A stretch of 35,346 bases of DNA from Puniceicoccaceae bacterium (GCA_007695295.1 REEB01000123.1:1-35346), one strand, 5' to 3'; positions 23,328-32,007 are shown, counted from the first letter of the stretch. The notes: generated from the sequence alone by a model not told the origin. A program made the numbers and translations.

Positions 23328-23642
23328 CCTGAGTTCAACAGCACCTCCCATTGCGTACTTCGGTCGCAGATTCCCAATGGCAAGATTGCTGGATTGGGTG
23401 TCCCTCAGCCCCTCTTAATCGTAATCCTGCTCGTAATCATAATCAACTCATCAAGTGCCATTGACTGCCACGAAGGATCACCGGGGTACGGCGATGGACC
23501 TGAAAAGGAACGGGACGTGGGATTACGATCACGATTAGGATTACGATTACGAGAAGGATTGCGGGCTTGGACAGAGGTGCCCCGCGGCCCATCCTGATCG
23601 TAATCATATTCGCCTGATCGAGTGCTCTCCTTGTCCACCGCC
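23328..23642. repeat. Fold-back repeat copy B with a partial second unit
   Basis: Copy B begins with CCTGAGTTCAACAG (23328-23341), identical to the left end of copy A. It contains TAATCGTAATCCTGCTCG on the left and GATTACGATCACGATTAGG plus ACGATTACGAGAAGG on the right, then GCGGGCTTGGACAG as in copies A and C. Instead of the usual right terminus, it continues at about 23576 into GTGCCCCGCGGCCCATC, GATCGTAATCATATTC and TGATCGAGTGC. Those words belong to the left half of the element, so a second truncated unit is joined head to tail. The repeat fills the gap between the phosphatase and RluA-type genes; no gene is hidden in it. Confidence 0.75.
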
Positions 23643-23656
23643 GGCAGGATCTATCC

Positions 23657-24451
23657 TCACCGGCGGCGGCCGCCCTTTCCGGGAGGCAGGTAGGGCACAA
23701 ACGCTTCCGGTGCGGGCGAGGTCGCCTCGATCGCGTGCTCCCGGCCGCCCCATGAATAGCGAAAACTCAGTCCGGCCGCATGGAGAAAAAGCCGCGAGCC
23801 ACTGCCGGTTGCTTTCGCAAAAGCACGGTTGAGGCGGAAGTCGCCGTAGTTGCGGTCGCCAACAATCGGCAGGCGCCGGCGGGCGCATTGGTGACGGAGC
23901 TGGTGCGTCCGTCCCGTCCGCGGCCTCAGCTCCAGGAGGGTGAGCGCGGGCGGACCGCTGACCAACCGCAGGCGGCGCACTTCCGTGACCGCGGACAAAT
24001 CGGCCGCCTCCGCCGAGGCCTGCACTCCGCGGCCGCGCCGGACCACTCCCATGCGATCCCGCCATAGCTCGGAAGTGCCGGCGTAATGCCCGAAAACCAG
24101 TGCCAGGTAGGTCTTGCTCACCGCCCGGCCCGCAAAGAGCGCCCGCACCGCCTCCGCCACCGTCGGTTCGGTCGCGACCACGATCAGCCCCGAGGTCGCC
24201 GAGTCGAGGCGGTTGAGCAGCCAGACCTGCCGACCGGTTTCCGGATCGCGGAAAAACTCGCCTGCAGCGTCATACGGCCAGGGCAGGAGCGCCCGGCCGC
24301 GATCGCCGGCGGTATTCGGGTGCGAAAGCACTCCGGCGGGTTTGTCCAGGATCCAAACCCCGCCCGGCCCGGCCGCCCGGACCCCCACCCCTCCAGCCCT
24401 GGAAAAAGGGGGCTCCTCCGTCGCCGCCGGGCCTGCCTCTCCCCGGCTCAT
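23657..24451 (-). CDS. RluA-family RNA pseudouridine synthase
   Basis: A 264-residue enzyme that isomerises uridine to pseudouridine in rRNA or tRNA. WILDKPAGVLSHP is the motif I region. LNRLDSATSGLIVVA carries the catalytic Asp (D83) in the variant N-R-L-D form, and LLELRPRTGRTHQLRHQCA is the motif with the conserved Arg and His. It ends in LFLHAAGLSF and a basic tail. There is no N-terminal S4 RNA-binding domain, as in RluA/TruC-like members. The start at 24451 was chosen because it follows the TonB-like gene's stop by four bases; about 25 Ala/Gly-rich residues precede the domain. It is the last gene of the TolC-Maf-TonB-RluA run. The target nucleotide cannot be assigned. Confidence 0.9.
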   Translation of the reverse strand: MSRGEAGPAATEEPPFSRAGGVGVRAAGPGGVWILDKPAGVLSHPNTAGDRGRALLPWPYDAAGEFFRDPETGRQVWLLNRLDSATSGLIVVATEPTVAEAVRALFAGRAVSKTYLALVFGHYAGTSELWRDRMGVVRRGRGVQASAEAADLSAVTEVRRLRLVSGPPALTLLELRPRTGRTHQLRHQCARRRLPIVGDRNYGDFRLNRAFAKATGSGSRLFLHAAGLSFRYSWGGREHAIEATSPAPEAFVPYLPPGKGGRRR

Positions 24452-24455
24452 CCGC

Positions 24456-25568
24456 TCAGCGGTAGTAAAAGGTGAAGCGGATGGTCTGGCGCTCCCCCAG
24501 CACCTCCGCCATTTCCATCGTCCAGGCGCCATAGGATTGCCCCTGCTCGATCGCGCTGCGCGTCAGCAGGGTGCCAAGTGCATGGGCGGTTGTATCCACG
24601 GTCTGGAGATTTTCGATCATGCCGTCGCGGGTGATTTCGAACTCCAGCACCACCCGCGAGGCCACTTCACTGTATTGGCGGGCGTTGACCAGCCGGTGCC
24701 ACCGCTGGCTGACCGCCTCCACCATCCGCTCCAGGTATTCTCCGTATTCACTGAAATTGGCGTCCACGCCGACCACCCCGGTCTGGGACACTCCCGCCGG
24801 CTGGGTGCGGACAGGGGTGGGAGCGACCCGCGGCAACCGCGGCTGCGGCTGGCGGACCGGTCGGGCCGTCTCCTCCCGCACCGGAGGCGACGGCGGCACC
24901 CGCTCCGCGATCACCTGATCTTCCGCCCTCTCTCCCTCCACCCGTTCTTCGACCGGTCGCGGATTCTGGAAGGGATCGAAGACCTGCGTGCCGACGTTGT
25001 CGTCGAGCTCGGTAAAGGTTTCTTCAAAGCCCGGCAGCGGGGTGGCTTCGGTCGGCGTCTGCTGCTCCGGGGTAGGCTCCTGCGCGGGCTGCTCCTGCTG
25101 CTGCTGGCGGGCCTGCTGGAGCCACTCGGGTTCCTCAAGGGTGCCGGTCACGATGCTCTCGGTGGGCAGGTCGTCGCCTTCGGTGGCGGGGGTGCGGTCG
25201 GGGCTGAGTTCCTCCACGGGGTCGGGGTTCGCGGCCTGTTGGTCGCGCGCGGCGATGTTGGTGGTGCGGTCCGGCGGGTTTTCCGGGACGTCGGGATTGG
25301 TTTGCACGTAGCGCCAATCGTCCGGGGAGATTTCTTCCTCCGGATCGGTCAGGAGGATGGCAAACTCACGGGCTTCTTCCGGCGCCATCTCGCCCTCCGG
25401 GAGCCAGAGAATGACCGGCCCGGAAACCATTACCAAAAGGTGAAAGAGGACAGTGCCAATGAAACCGACCCAGACCGCGCGATTCGTGAGCAGCTCCCGG
25501 CCCATCGGCTCAAAGCCGGGGGCGACGGGCCGCGGGGTGGCCGAGGGCGTGTGGGGGGTGAGCTTCAT
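24456..25568 (-). CDS. TonB/TolA-like energy-transducer family protein
   Basis: A 370-residue inner-membrane-anchored periplasmic protein. A short cytoplasmic start precedes a single helix at about 31-56 (AVWVGFIGTVLFHLLVMVSG). A long Pro/Glu/Gln-rich spacer follows (about 58-255, with runs such as QQQQEQPAQEP). The C-terminal domain of about 105 residues (EYGEYLERMVEAVSQRWHRL, then VVLEFEITRDGMIENLQ) matches the TonB/TolA C-terminal layout, two strands and a helix, and ends IRFTFYYR. Such proteins carry ion-motive force to outer-membrane receptors, but no ExbB/ExbD pair or receptor is nearby. Its ATG overlaps the Maf stop (ATGA). It may serve the general envelope rather than the neighbouring exporter. 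Confidence 0.8.
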   Translation of the reverse strand: MKLTPHTPSATPRPVAPGFEPMGRELLTNRAVWVGFIGTVLFHLLVMVSGPVILWLPEGEMAPEEAREFAILLTDPEEEISPDDWRYVQTNPDVPENPPDRTTNIAARDQQAANPDPVEELSPDRTPATEGDDLPTESIVTGTLEEPEWLQQARQQQQEQPAQEPTPEQQTPTEATPLPGFEETFTELDDNVGTQVFDPFQNPRPVEERVEGERAEDQVIAERVPPSPPVREETARPVRQPQPRLPRVAPTPVRTQPAGVSQTGVVGVDANFSEYGEYLERMVEAVSQRWHRLVNARQYSEVASRVVLEFEITRDGMIENLQTVDTTAHALGTLLTRSAIEQGQSYGAWTMEMAEVLGERQTIRFTFYYR

Positions 25569-26170
25569 GGCTGAAAACCGACTCCCAAGGTCCGCAGTCT
25601 CCGGAGGGTCGATTCCATCGGAAGACCGATGATGTTCGTCAATGATCCCTCGTAATGATCCACAATCGCGGCTCCGTTTTCCTGGATGGCATAGCCGCCG
25701 GCTTTGTCGAGTGGGTTGATGGTATTCAGGTAGCCGGTAATGGCCTCGGGGTCAAGGGGCTTGAAAACCACCCGGCTGCGCTCGACTTCCACCTCGGGCG
25801 CCTCCATCGCCGGTCCGCCCAGTGCCACCGCCGTCGAAACCCAGTGCGGCCGGCCGGCCAGCGCCGCCAGCATCCGCACGGCCTCCTCCCGGTCGGCGGG
25901 TTTGTTGAAGATTCGTCCGTCGAGGTGCACGGTGGTGTCCGCCGCCAGCACCACCGCCCCCGGGTGCCACTCCCTGACCCGGGCGGCCTTGCGGCGGGCG
26001 TTCTCAATTACCATCGCCTCCGGTCCCCCGGGTGCGCTCTCCAACTCCTCCACCTCCGGCACCACGACACGAAACCGCAGCCCAGCTTCCTCCAGGAGCT
26101 GGCGGCGGCGCGGAGAACCGGAAGCGAGGATCAGCTCAGTTTTCAAGCTCACCGAGCAGGCGGCGCACAT
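25565..26170 (-). CDS. Maf-family nucleoside triphosphate pyrophosphatase
   Basis: A 201-residue cytoplasmic enzyme that removes pyrophosphate from non-canonical or dTTP/UTP nucleotides. The signature LILASGSPRRRQLLEEAGL is at the start, VVLAADTTVHLDG carries the catalytic acidic residues, NKPADREEAVRML follows, and DKAGGYAIQENGA and GSLTNIIGLPM close it, all as in Maf/YhdE proteins. The ATG at 26170 lies 35 bases inside the TolC-like gene. An in-frame GTG at 26152 would start S-L-K-T-E-L-I-L, nearer the usual Maf N-terminus, so the true start may be there. It sits between the TolC-like and TonB-like genes with overlaps at both ends. Confidence 0.93.
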   Translation of the reverse strand: MCAACSVSLKTELILASGSPRRRQLLEEAGLRFRVVVPEVEELESAPGGPEAMVIENARRKAARVREWHPGAVVLAADTTVHLDGRIFNKPADREEAVRMLAALAGRPHWVSTAVALGGPAMEAPEVEVERSRVVFKPLDPEAITGYLNTINPLDKAGGYAIQENGAAIVDHYEGSLTNIIGLPMESTLRRLRTLGVGFQP

Positions 26171-27491
26171 CCCCGTGCACGCGGGCGAGCTGGAGCCGGC
26201 CGAGCCGGTACAAAAAGACCGCTTCGACCAAGTTGTCTTCGGCCCGGGCGAGGTTGTTTTGCGCTTCGATCACTTCGCGGTTGTCGGCCACACCCTGCTC
26301 GAAGCGGATCCGCGCCAGCCGCAGCTCCTCATCCGCCAGGGAACGGTTTTTCTCCGCCACTTCAATCTGGGCCAACCTTGAACGCACATCCTGCCGGGCG
26401 AAGGTCAGCTCCGAGGCAATCTGCTGCTCCAAGTCCCGCAGGCGCAACTCCGTGGTGCGCAGCCGCGATTCCGCCAGCCGTTGGTTCGAGCGGATCCGGA
26501 AGCCCTCGAAGATCGGTACCGAGGCCGTCACCCCCACCAGCCAGGCGTTGCGCTCGTCCCCGTCGAAGGCCCGTTCACTCACATAGCCGTATTCACCGAT
26601 CAAGTTCAGGCTGGGAAACCGCTCCCAGGCGGCCGCCCGGCGCTCGATCAGGTTGCGCTCCCGCTGCTCACGCTCGCGCTGATACTCCGCCCGGGCTTCC
26701 AGAATGCCGCCGAGGTCAGGCATCCGCTCCAAGTCGACGTCGGTGCGCCGCACCCGGGCCGGACGCAGGTCGAGCTCGACCCCGACATCGAGGTCGAGGA
26801 GGCGCTTGAGGGTGAGCGAGCTGTCCACCACCACTGTCTCCTGCTGCAGGCGGGCCTGCTCTTCGATCGCGAGCTGGGCCTCCGCGCGGGTGACGTCGAT
26901 CTGGGTGGCCACGCCGGCGTCGAGCTGATTGCGCGCGAGCTGCAGCAGGACTTCCGCCCGCTCGATGTTCGACTCAATAACGTCGAAACGGCTCACGTTG
27001 CGAAGGTGGGTGAAGTAAATCCGGCCAACTGCGGCGAGAATTTCCTGCACCGCCTGTTCGTAGTCCCGCTCGGCCACGCGCACACCCCGCCGGGCCGCCC
27101 GGTAGGTCGCGATGTTCACGGGGTCGATCAGGGAGATGGAGCCGACGATCTTGCCTTCGAAGCGGTTGATCGGCCGCACCCCGGCCGCGGGCTCATCAAA
27201 AGCATCCCCGCCCGCCCGCGTCAGCGGCTGACGGCTGCGAAACTGGCTCGCATTCAGGTCCACCCGTGGCAGCAGAAAGGAACGCTCCCGATCGGCCGCC
27301 GTCTCCGCCTGGGTCACCCCTTCGCGCCCGATGAGCAGATCGAGATTCAAGTCTTCGATGCGGTCGAAGAGTTCCTCGAGCCCGAGGTTTCTTCCGTCCG
27401 CGAGAGGATTCGCGGCCGCACTCCCCTGAATCGCGAAGCCGCCAAATACTGCAAACAGCAAGATGGACAACAGATGGCACCGTTTGGGCAT
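26136..27491 (-). CDS. TolC-family outer membrane efflux protein
   Basis: A 451-residue outer-membrane channel protein. The start at 27491 gives a signal peptide (MPKRCHLLSILLFAVFGGFA, cleavage near GSAAANP); the frame upstream lacks signal features. Two repeats of the outer-membrane-factor fold follow: long heptad-rich helices (YEQAVQEILAAVGRIYFTHL and RNQLDAGVATQIDVTRAEAQ in the first, RLRDLEQQIASELTFARQDV and RFEQGVADNREVIEAQNNLA in the second). Short beta strands include FPSLNLIGEYGY. TolC trimers form the exit duct for tripartite exporters. The gene is divergent from the MacA/MacB-like operon (161-base gap), so the two probably work together; it could also serve the RND pump, which lacks its own channel. 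Maf follows with overlap. Confidence 0.92.
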   Translation of the reverse strand: MPKRCHLLSILLFAVFGGFAIQGSAAANPLADGRNLGLEELFDRIEDLNLDLLIGREGVTQAETAADRERSFLLPRVDLNASQFRSRQPLTRAGGDAFDEPAAGVRPINRFEGKIVGSISLIDPVNIATYRAARRGVRVAERDYEQAVQEILAAVGRIYFTHLRNVSRFDVIESNIERAEVLLQLARNQLDAGVATQIDVTRAEAQLAIEEQARLQQETVVVDSSLTLKRLLDLDVGVELDLRPARVRRTDVDLERMPDLGGILEARAEYQREREQRERNLIERRAAAWERFPSLNLIGEYGYVSERAFDGDERNAWLVGVTASVPIFEGFRIRSNQRLAESRLRTTELRLRDLEQQIASELTFARQDVRSRLAQIEVAEKNRSLADEELRLARIRFEQGVADNREVIEAQNNLARAEDNLVEAVFLYRLGRLQLARVHGDVRRLLGELEN

Positions 27492-27618
27492 GGCGGGACA
27501 TTGAGCAGGCCGTCGCCCGGAATGCAAACCCAACCCCGACTCTGTCCGCGCTTGCGGCTTCCCCCGGCCCCGTAACCGCAGGCCGAACCCGGGCGTCTCG
27601 TCTTCGCTAGTACCCATC

Positions 27619-27652
27619 TTGAACTTAAACCGCACTGCATTAACCTAACTTC
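27619..27652 (+). promoter_or_regulatory. Possible promoter of the MacAB-like operon (leaderless)
   Basis: TTGAAC (27619-27624) and TAACCT (27641-27646) are separated by 16 bases. A transcript starting the usual 6-8 bases after the second box would begin at or beside the ATG at 27653. No Shine-Dalgarno precedes that ATG, which would suit a leaderless message. Both boxes match the sigma-70 consensus only partly. Confidence 0.3.
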
Positions 27653-28738
27653 ATGGTCCGTGGACGCCCCCGCCTTTCCCTGCGCTTTTCCATCGCCGCC
27701 GCCCTCCTCGGAGGATGGTTGCTCTTCCCTGGCTGCGGCAACGATGCCCCCACGGGCGCTTCCGGCGGTGCCAACCGCGTCGTTGAAGTCACGGTGCGGG
27801 ACATCTCCGAAACCGTTGAACTGACCGGCGAGGTTGTCCCGGCGATCTACTCCGAGATCAAATCCGAGATCAGCGGGCGGATCGCCCAAGTCCATGCCGA
27901 GCCCGGTGTTCTTGTCGCAGCCGGCGATCTTCTCGTCGAGCTCGACCGCACTCAGCTCGATACCGAGGTGCGCGAGGCCGAACGCCAAGTCGAGGCCGCC
28001 CGCCTCAACATGGAGAAAGCCCTGCGCGATTATGAGCGCACCCGCGAGCTCTTCCAACGCGAGCTCGTGCCCCAGCGCGAATACCTTGACGCCCAGGTCG
28101 CCCGCGAACTCGCCGCCAATAGCTTCGAAATCCAGCAGGCCCGCCTCGAGTCCTCCAAAGAGCGTCTCGCCCAGTCCGTCATCCGCGCCCCCCACGCCGG
28201 GCTCGTCCTCAACCACAACCTCCGTGCCGGGCAGGTCGTCACCGGAGCCACTTCCGTTTCCCAGGGCACCGTGCTCATGGAGGTGGCGGATATGAATCTT
28301 CTCTACGTCGAAACCCACATCAACGAGGTCGATATCACCCGGGTTGCCGTCGGCATGCCGGCGCGCGTCTCCTTCGACACCATTCGCGGAGCGATTTTCG
28401 AAGGTGCCATCGAAACCCTTTCCCCTTCCGCCATCCAGCGCGATCAGGTCCGCGTTTTCCCGACCCGGATTCGCTTTGAGTCCCACGACCCGCGCATCCG
28501 CCCCGGCATCAGCGCCAATGTCGTCATCCCGGTCAGCACCGCCGAAGGTGTGCCGGCCGTCATTATCTCGGCCGTCTTCACCGAGCGGGGGTCGCGGTTC
28601 GTCTTTGTCCGCGAGGGCGAGGGTTTCGCCCGCCGGCCGGTCGTCACCGGCATCAGTGACATGGAGTTCGTCGAAATCCGCGAGGGGCTCTCTCCCGGCG
28701 AGGCCATCTCCCTCACCCGTCCCGCCATCGTCAACTGA
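27653..28738 (+). CDS. MacA-like membrane fusion lipoprotein
   Basis: A 361-residue periplasmic adaptor. A basic N-terminus and hydrophobic stretch end in a lipobox-like LLFPGC (Cys at about 28), so it is probably a lipoprotein. The first lipoyl half (EIKSEISGRIAQVHAEPGVL) leads into a helical hairpin (about 95-165, rich in Glu, Arg and Ala). SVIRAPHAGLVLNHNLRAGQ is the second lipoyl half. Barrel strands follow (VGMPARVSFDTIRGAIFEG) and the protein ends with a membrane-proximal domain (GEGFARRPVVTGISD, IREGLSPGEAISLT). With the ATPase and two permeases immediately downstream it makes a MacAB-like exporter. The ATPase gene starts five bases after its stop. Confidence 0.9.
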   Translation: MVRGRPRLSLRFSIAAALLGGWLLFPGCGNDAPTGASGGANRVVEVTVRDISETVELTGEVVPAIYSEIKSEISGRIAQVHAEPGVLVAAGDLLVELDRTQLDTEVREAERQVEAARLNMEKALRDYERTRELFQRELVPQREYLDAQVARELAANSFEIQQARLESSKERLAQSVIRAPHAGLVLNHNLRAGQVVTGATSVSQGTVLMEVADMNLLYVETHINEVDITRVAVGMPARVSFDTIRGAIFEGAIETLSPSAIQRDQVRVFPTRIRFESHDPRIRPGISANVVIPVSTAEGVPAVIISAVFTERGSRFVFVREGEGFARRPVVTGISDMEFVEIREGLSPGEAISLTRPAIVN

Positions 28739-28743
28739 CCGCG

Positions 28744-29466
28744 ATGGCCAACCATCCCCCCTCCGCCTCGGCTCCGCTCATCGAGCTGGAAGACGTCACC
28801 CGGACCTACGCCATGGGCGACCATGTGGTGCGCGCCCTCGATGGCGTCAGCCTCACCATCCACGAGGGCGAGTTCATCGCCATCGTCGGCCCCTCGGGTT
28901 CGGGCAAATCCACCCTCATGCACCTGCTTGGTTTCATGGATGAGCCCAGCGGCGGCGTCATGCGCTTCGAGGGCGAGGATGTCTCCCGAATCGGCTCCGG
29001 CCGCCGCGCCGCCTACCGCTCCGAAAAAATCGGCTTCGTTTTCCAGGCCTTCAATCTCCTGCCCCGGCTCAACGTCCTCGACAACGTCCTCCTTCCGCTC
29101 AGCTACCACCGCGGCACGATCGACAAATCCCGCCGCCACGCCGAGCAAGCCCTCGAGCGGGTCGGTCTTTCCGGCCGCGCCGGTCATCGCCCCGGCCAGC
29201 TCTCCGGCGGTGAACGCCAGCGCGTCGCCATCGCCCGCGCCCTCATCAACCAGCCCCGCCTCATCCTCGCCGACGAGCCCACCGGCAACCTCGACAGCCG
29301 CAATGTCGAGCGCATTCTCGGACTCTTCGACCAGCTCCACCAAGAGGGCCAGACCATCATCCTCGTCACCCACGACGCCGGCGTCGCCGCCCACGCCCGC
29401 ACCCAGGTCCACATGCTCGACGGCCGTATCCAGGATCCGGCTAGCCTCGAAACCGCCGCCCGCTGA
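28744..29466 (+). CDS. ABC transporter ATP-binding protein (MacB/LolD type)
   Basis: A 240-residue ATPase with Walker [10 protein letters not shown] (49-57), Q-loop FQAFNLLPRL, signature [15 protein letters not shown], Walker B ILADEPTGNLDSRN and H-loop VTHDAGVAAHA. The LSGGERQR and DEPTGNLDS forms are those of MacB/LolD/HrtA-type ATPases; the two ATPases of the 6.6-19.8 kb operon instead have SGGQQQR and DEPTANLD. In MacB of Gram-negative model bacteria the ATPase and permease are one chain; here they are separate. The permease gene starts two bases after its stop. Confidence 0.95.
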   Translation: MANHPPSASAPLIELEDVTRTYAMGDHVVRALDGVSLTIHEGEFIAIVGPSGSGKSTLMHLLGFMDEPSGGVMRFEGEDVSRIGSGRRAAYRSEKIGFVFQAFNLLPRLNVLDNVLLPLSYHRGTIDKSRRHAEQALERVGLSGRAGHRPGQLSGGERQRVAIARALINQPRLILADEPTGNLDSRNVERILGLFDQLHQEGQTIILVTHDAGVAAHARTQVHMLDGRIQDPASLETAAR

Positions 29467-29468
29467 CC

Positions 29469-30689
29469 ATGGTCACCCCCAGCCTCGCCCACGGGTTCAA
29501 GGAAATCTGGGCCCACAAATTCCGCTCCGCCCTCACCATGAGCGGCATCGTTCTCGGCGTCTGCGCCCTCGTCGGCATGCTCGGCGTCATCGAGGGCCTC
29601 ATCCAAAACATGAAGGCCTTCACCGACACCCGCGGCGGTTGGGAGAAATTCTCCGTCGTCGATGAGACGGTGCCCGAAGAGCAGCGTGAGATCCGCTTCC
29701 TCTCGCCCGGCCGCACCTACCGCGACGTGGAGGCCATCCGCCAAACCGCCCCCCTCGTCACCCACGTAGCCCCGCGCATGAATCTCTGGTGGGCCCACGC
29801 CCAGTACGGCAACCGCCGCGAATGGGGCCGTCTCTTCGGCGTCACCCCCGAGCAACAGGATGTCGCCCGCTACGAGGTCAGCGAGGGCCGCTTCATCGGC
29901 GATCTCGACAGCGAATACTTCCATTCCGTCTGTGTGATCGGCTCCGACATCGCCAATGCTCTCTTCCCCGGGCGGTCCGGGATCGGCGAACGCATCCAAC
30001 TCCGCGGCCAGCTCTTCACCGTGGTGGGCGTTCTGCGCCACTACGAGGCCATGCAGGGCGGCGAAAACACCCTCCGCTGGCGCAACCGCAGCGTCTTTAT
30101 CCCCATCGGCACCGCCATCAAGCGCTTCGCCGGGCACGACCGGCTCGACCAGCTCGACCTCCAGGTCGCCCGCCTCGACGATCTTCCCGCCGGTATGGAA
30201 CAGGTCGAAAATATCATCCTCGCCACCCACCGCGGCATCCTCGATTTCCGGGTCGTCAACCAGATCGAGGAACTCCAGGCCATCGCCGACACCTACCGGC
30301 GGATGCGCATCGGGCTCGGCAGCGTGGCCGCGGTTTCCCTGCTCGTGGGCGGTCTCGGCATCACCAGCATCATGCTCGCCTCAGTCAACGAGCGGATCCG
30401 GGAGGTCGGCATCCGCCGCGCCGTCGGCGCCCGCGGCGGCGACATTTTTCTCCAATTCCTCTCCGAGGCTCTGCTCCTGAGCGTGGTCGGCGGAATCCTC
30501 GGTGTCGCCGCCGGCGTCGGTCTCATTCAAGTGCTGACTCCGCTCCTGCCGGAGACGCCGCCGGTCCTGCTGCCGAAGGCCATGCTGCTCGGCCTGGTTT
30601 TCAGCGCCGGCCTCGGCTTTCTCGCCGGCATCTACCCTGCGCTGCGCGCCTCCCGGCTCGATCCGATGGAGGCCCTCCGCTACGAATAA
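29469..30689 (+). CDS. MacB-type ABC permease, first paralog
   Basis: A 406-residue permease with TM1 near 20-42 (SALTMSGIVLGVCALVGMLG). A periplasmic MacB core domain follows (about 45-280), including FLSPGRTYRDVEAIRQTAP and EGRFIGDLDSEYFHSVCVIG. Three FtsX helices come next, with NERIREVGIRRAVGARGGDI between TM2 and TM3, and the typical ending YPALRASRLDPMEALRYE. It is the partner of the preceding ATPase and a clear paralog of the next gene: both have LSPGRT, EGRFIGDLD and THRGILDFR-type segments at matching positions. Two different permeases with one ATPase suggest a heterodimeric exporter. Confidence 0.93.
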   Translation: MVTPSLAHGFKEIWAHKFRSALTMSGIVLGVCALVGMLGVIEGLIQNMKAFTDTRGGWEKFSVVDETVPEEQREIRFLSPGRTYRDVEAIRQTAPLVTHVAPRMNLWWAHAQYGNRREWGRLFGVTPEQQDVARYEVSEGRFIGDLDSEYFHSVCVIGSDIANALFPGRSGIGERIQLRGQLFTVVGVLRHYEAMQGGENTLRWRNRSVFIPIGTAIKRFAGHDRLDQLDLQVARLDDLPAGMEQVENIILATHRGILDFRVVNQIEELQAIADTYRRMRIGLGSVAAVSLLVGGLGITSIMLASVNERIREVGIRRAVGARGGDIFLQFLSEALLLSVVGGILGVAAGVGLIQVLTPLLPETPPVLLPKAMLLGLVFSAGLGFLAGIYPALRASRLDPMEALRYE

Positions 30690-30704
30690 ACCTCCCCACC
30701 ACTG

Positions 30705-31940
30705 ATGCTTTTTCTTCAGGGTATTCTCAACGGGCTGCGCGAGATCCGCGCCAATCTTTTCCGCTCCCTCCTGACCCTCATCGGCATCGTTTGCGGGGTC
30801 GCTTCCCTCGTCGCCATGATGGCCGTGGTCCAGGGCATGCTGGCGGATTGGCGCGCCGTCCTCACCGAGCGCGGAGGCATGGAGCGCATGGAGGTCCTGC
30901 ATGAAGATCCACCCGATGACCAGACCCACCTCGCGGGCCTCTCGCCGGGCCGCACCAGCCGCGACGCCTTCGCCCTTCTGCACAGCGCCCACCTCATCCG
31001 CCATGTCTCGCCCGAGGTCCATGTCGACCGCTTCGGCACCCCCGTCCGTGCCGCCGGCCGGCGCGGCTGGTTCCGCGTCCGCGGCGTCACCCCCGCCATC
31101 CTCGAGGTCGACCGCTTCGAGGTCGCCGAGGGCCGCTTCATCGGCGATCTCGACAACGACGAGGCCCACGCGGTCGCCGTCATCGGCAGCGGAGTCGTCC
31201 GCCAGATGTTCCGACCCGGGCAACCGGTCCTCGGCGCCACCATCGAGATCCGCGGCGTGCCGTTCCGGGTGGTCGGCGTCCTCCAGCACTACGAGTTCAT
31301 GCAGGGCAACCGCAACGCCCTCGAGTGGAAGAACCGTTTCATCTTTATCCCCATGCGGACGGCCCAGCTCCGCTACCGGGGCAATGACAGTCTCGATGGC
31401 CTCAATCTCCAAGTTGCGGGCGTCGAATATATGGAGCGCGCCATCGAGCAGGTTGAAAACACCCTCCTCGTCACCCACCGAGGCGTCCTCGATTTCCGGA
31501 TACAGACGATGGAGGAAGAACTCGCCGAGCTGCGCGCGGCCGAGCGCCGTTTCCAGGTTTCCCTCGGCGGAGTGGCCGGGATTTCCCTTTTCATCGGCGG
31601 TATTGTCATCGCCAATGTCATGCTCGCCTCGATCAAGGAGCGCGTCCGCGAGATCGGGGTGCGCAAGGCCCTCGGTGCCCGCCGCCGCGATATTTTCATC
31701 CAGTTCCTCGCCGAGTCCTTCACCATCAGCGTGCTCGGCGGCATCCTCGGGCTCGCCGCAAGTTTCGCTTTTCTGCACTTTCTGGAGCAGCTCCTCACCG
31801 AGCAGCCGCCGCCCGTCATCCTGCCGGAGATCCTCCTGCTCGGCTTCGCCGCCAGCGTCGTCACCGGGATTCTCGCCGGCATCTACCCGGCCCTCCAAGC
31901 CGCCCGCCTCAGCCCCATCCAAGCCCTGCAGTACGAATAA
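30705..31940 (+). CDS. MacB-type ABC permease, second paralog
   Basis: A 411-residue permease, paralogous along its length to the preceding gene. TM1 is near 20-42 (LLTLIGIVCGVASLVAMMAV). The periplasmic core contains LSPGRTSRDAFALLHSAH, EGRFIGDLDNDEAHAVAVIG and VTHRGVLDF. The coupling segment is IKERVREIGVRKALGARRRD, and the end is YPALQAARLSPIQALQYE. No second ATPase accompanies it, so both permeases probably share the ATPase at 28744-29466. The gap before it is 15 bases. Its stop is followed by the repeat cluster, and no clear terminator is visible. Confidence 0.93.
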   Translation: MLFLQGILNGLREIRANLFRSLLTLIGIVCGVASLVAMMAVVQGMLADWRAVLTERGGMERMEVLHEDPPDDQTHLAGLSPGRTSRDAFALLHSAHLIRHVSPEVHVDRFGTPVRAAGRRGWFRVRGVTPAILEVDRFEVAEGRFIGDLDNDEAHAVAVIGSGVVRQMFRPGQPVLGATIEIRGVPFRVVGVLQHYEFMQGNRNALEWKNRFIFIPMRTAQLRYRGNDSLDGLNLQVAGVEYMERAIEQVENTLLVTHRGVLDFRIQTMEEELAELRAAERRFQVSLGGVAGISLFIGGIVIANVMLASIKERVREIGVRKALGARRRDIFIQFLAESFTISVLGGILGLAASFAFLHFLEQLLTEQPPPVILPEILLLGFAASVVTGILAGIYPALQAARLSPIQALQYE

Positions 31941-32007
31941 TCCGGCCGCGCAAGGTCCGGCGCCGCGCCCCCCCGCATCCACCCGGCCCGACCTCCGAAG
32001 TGGCTGC

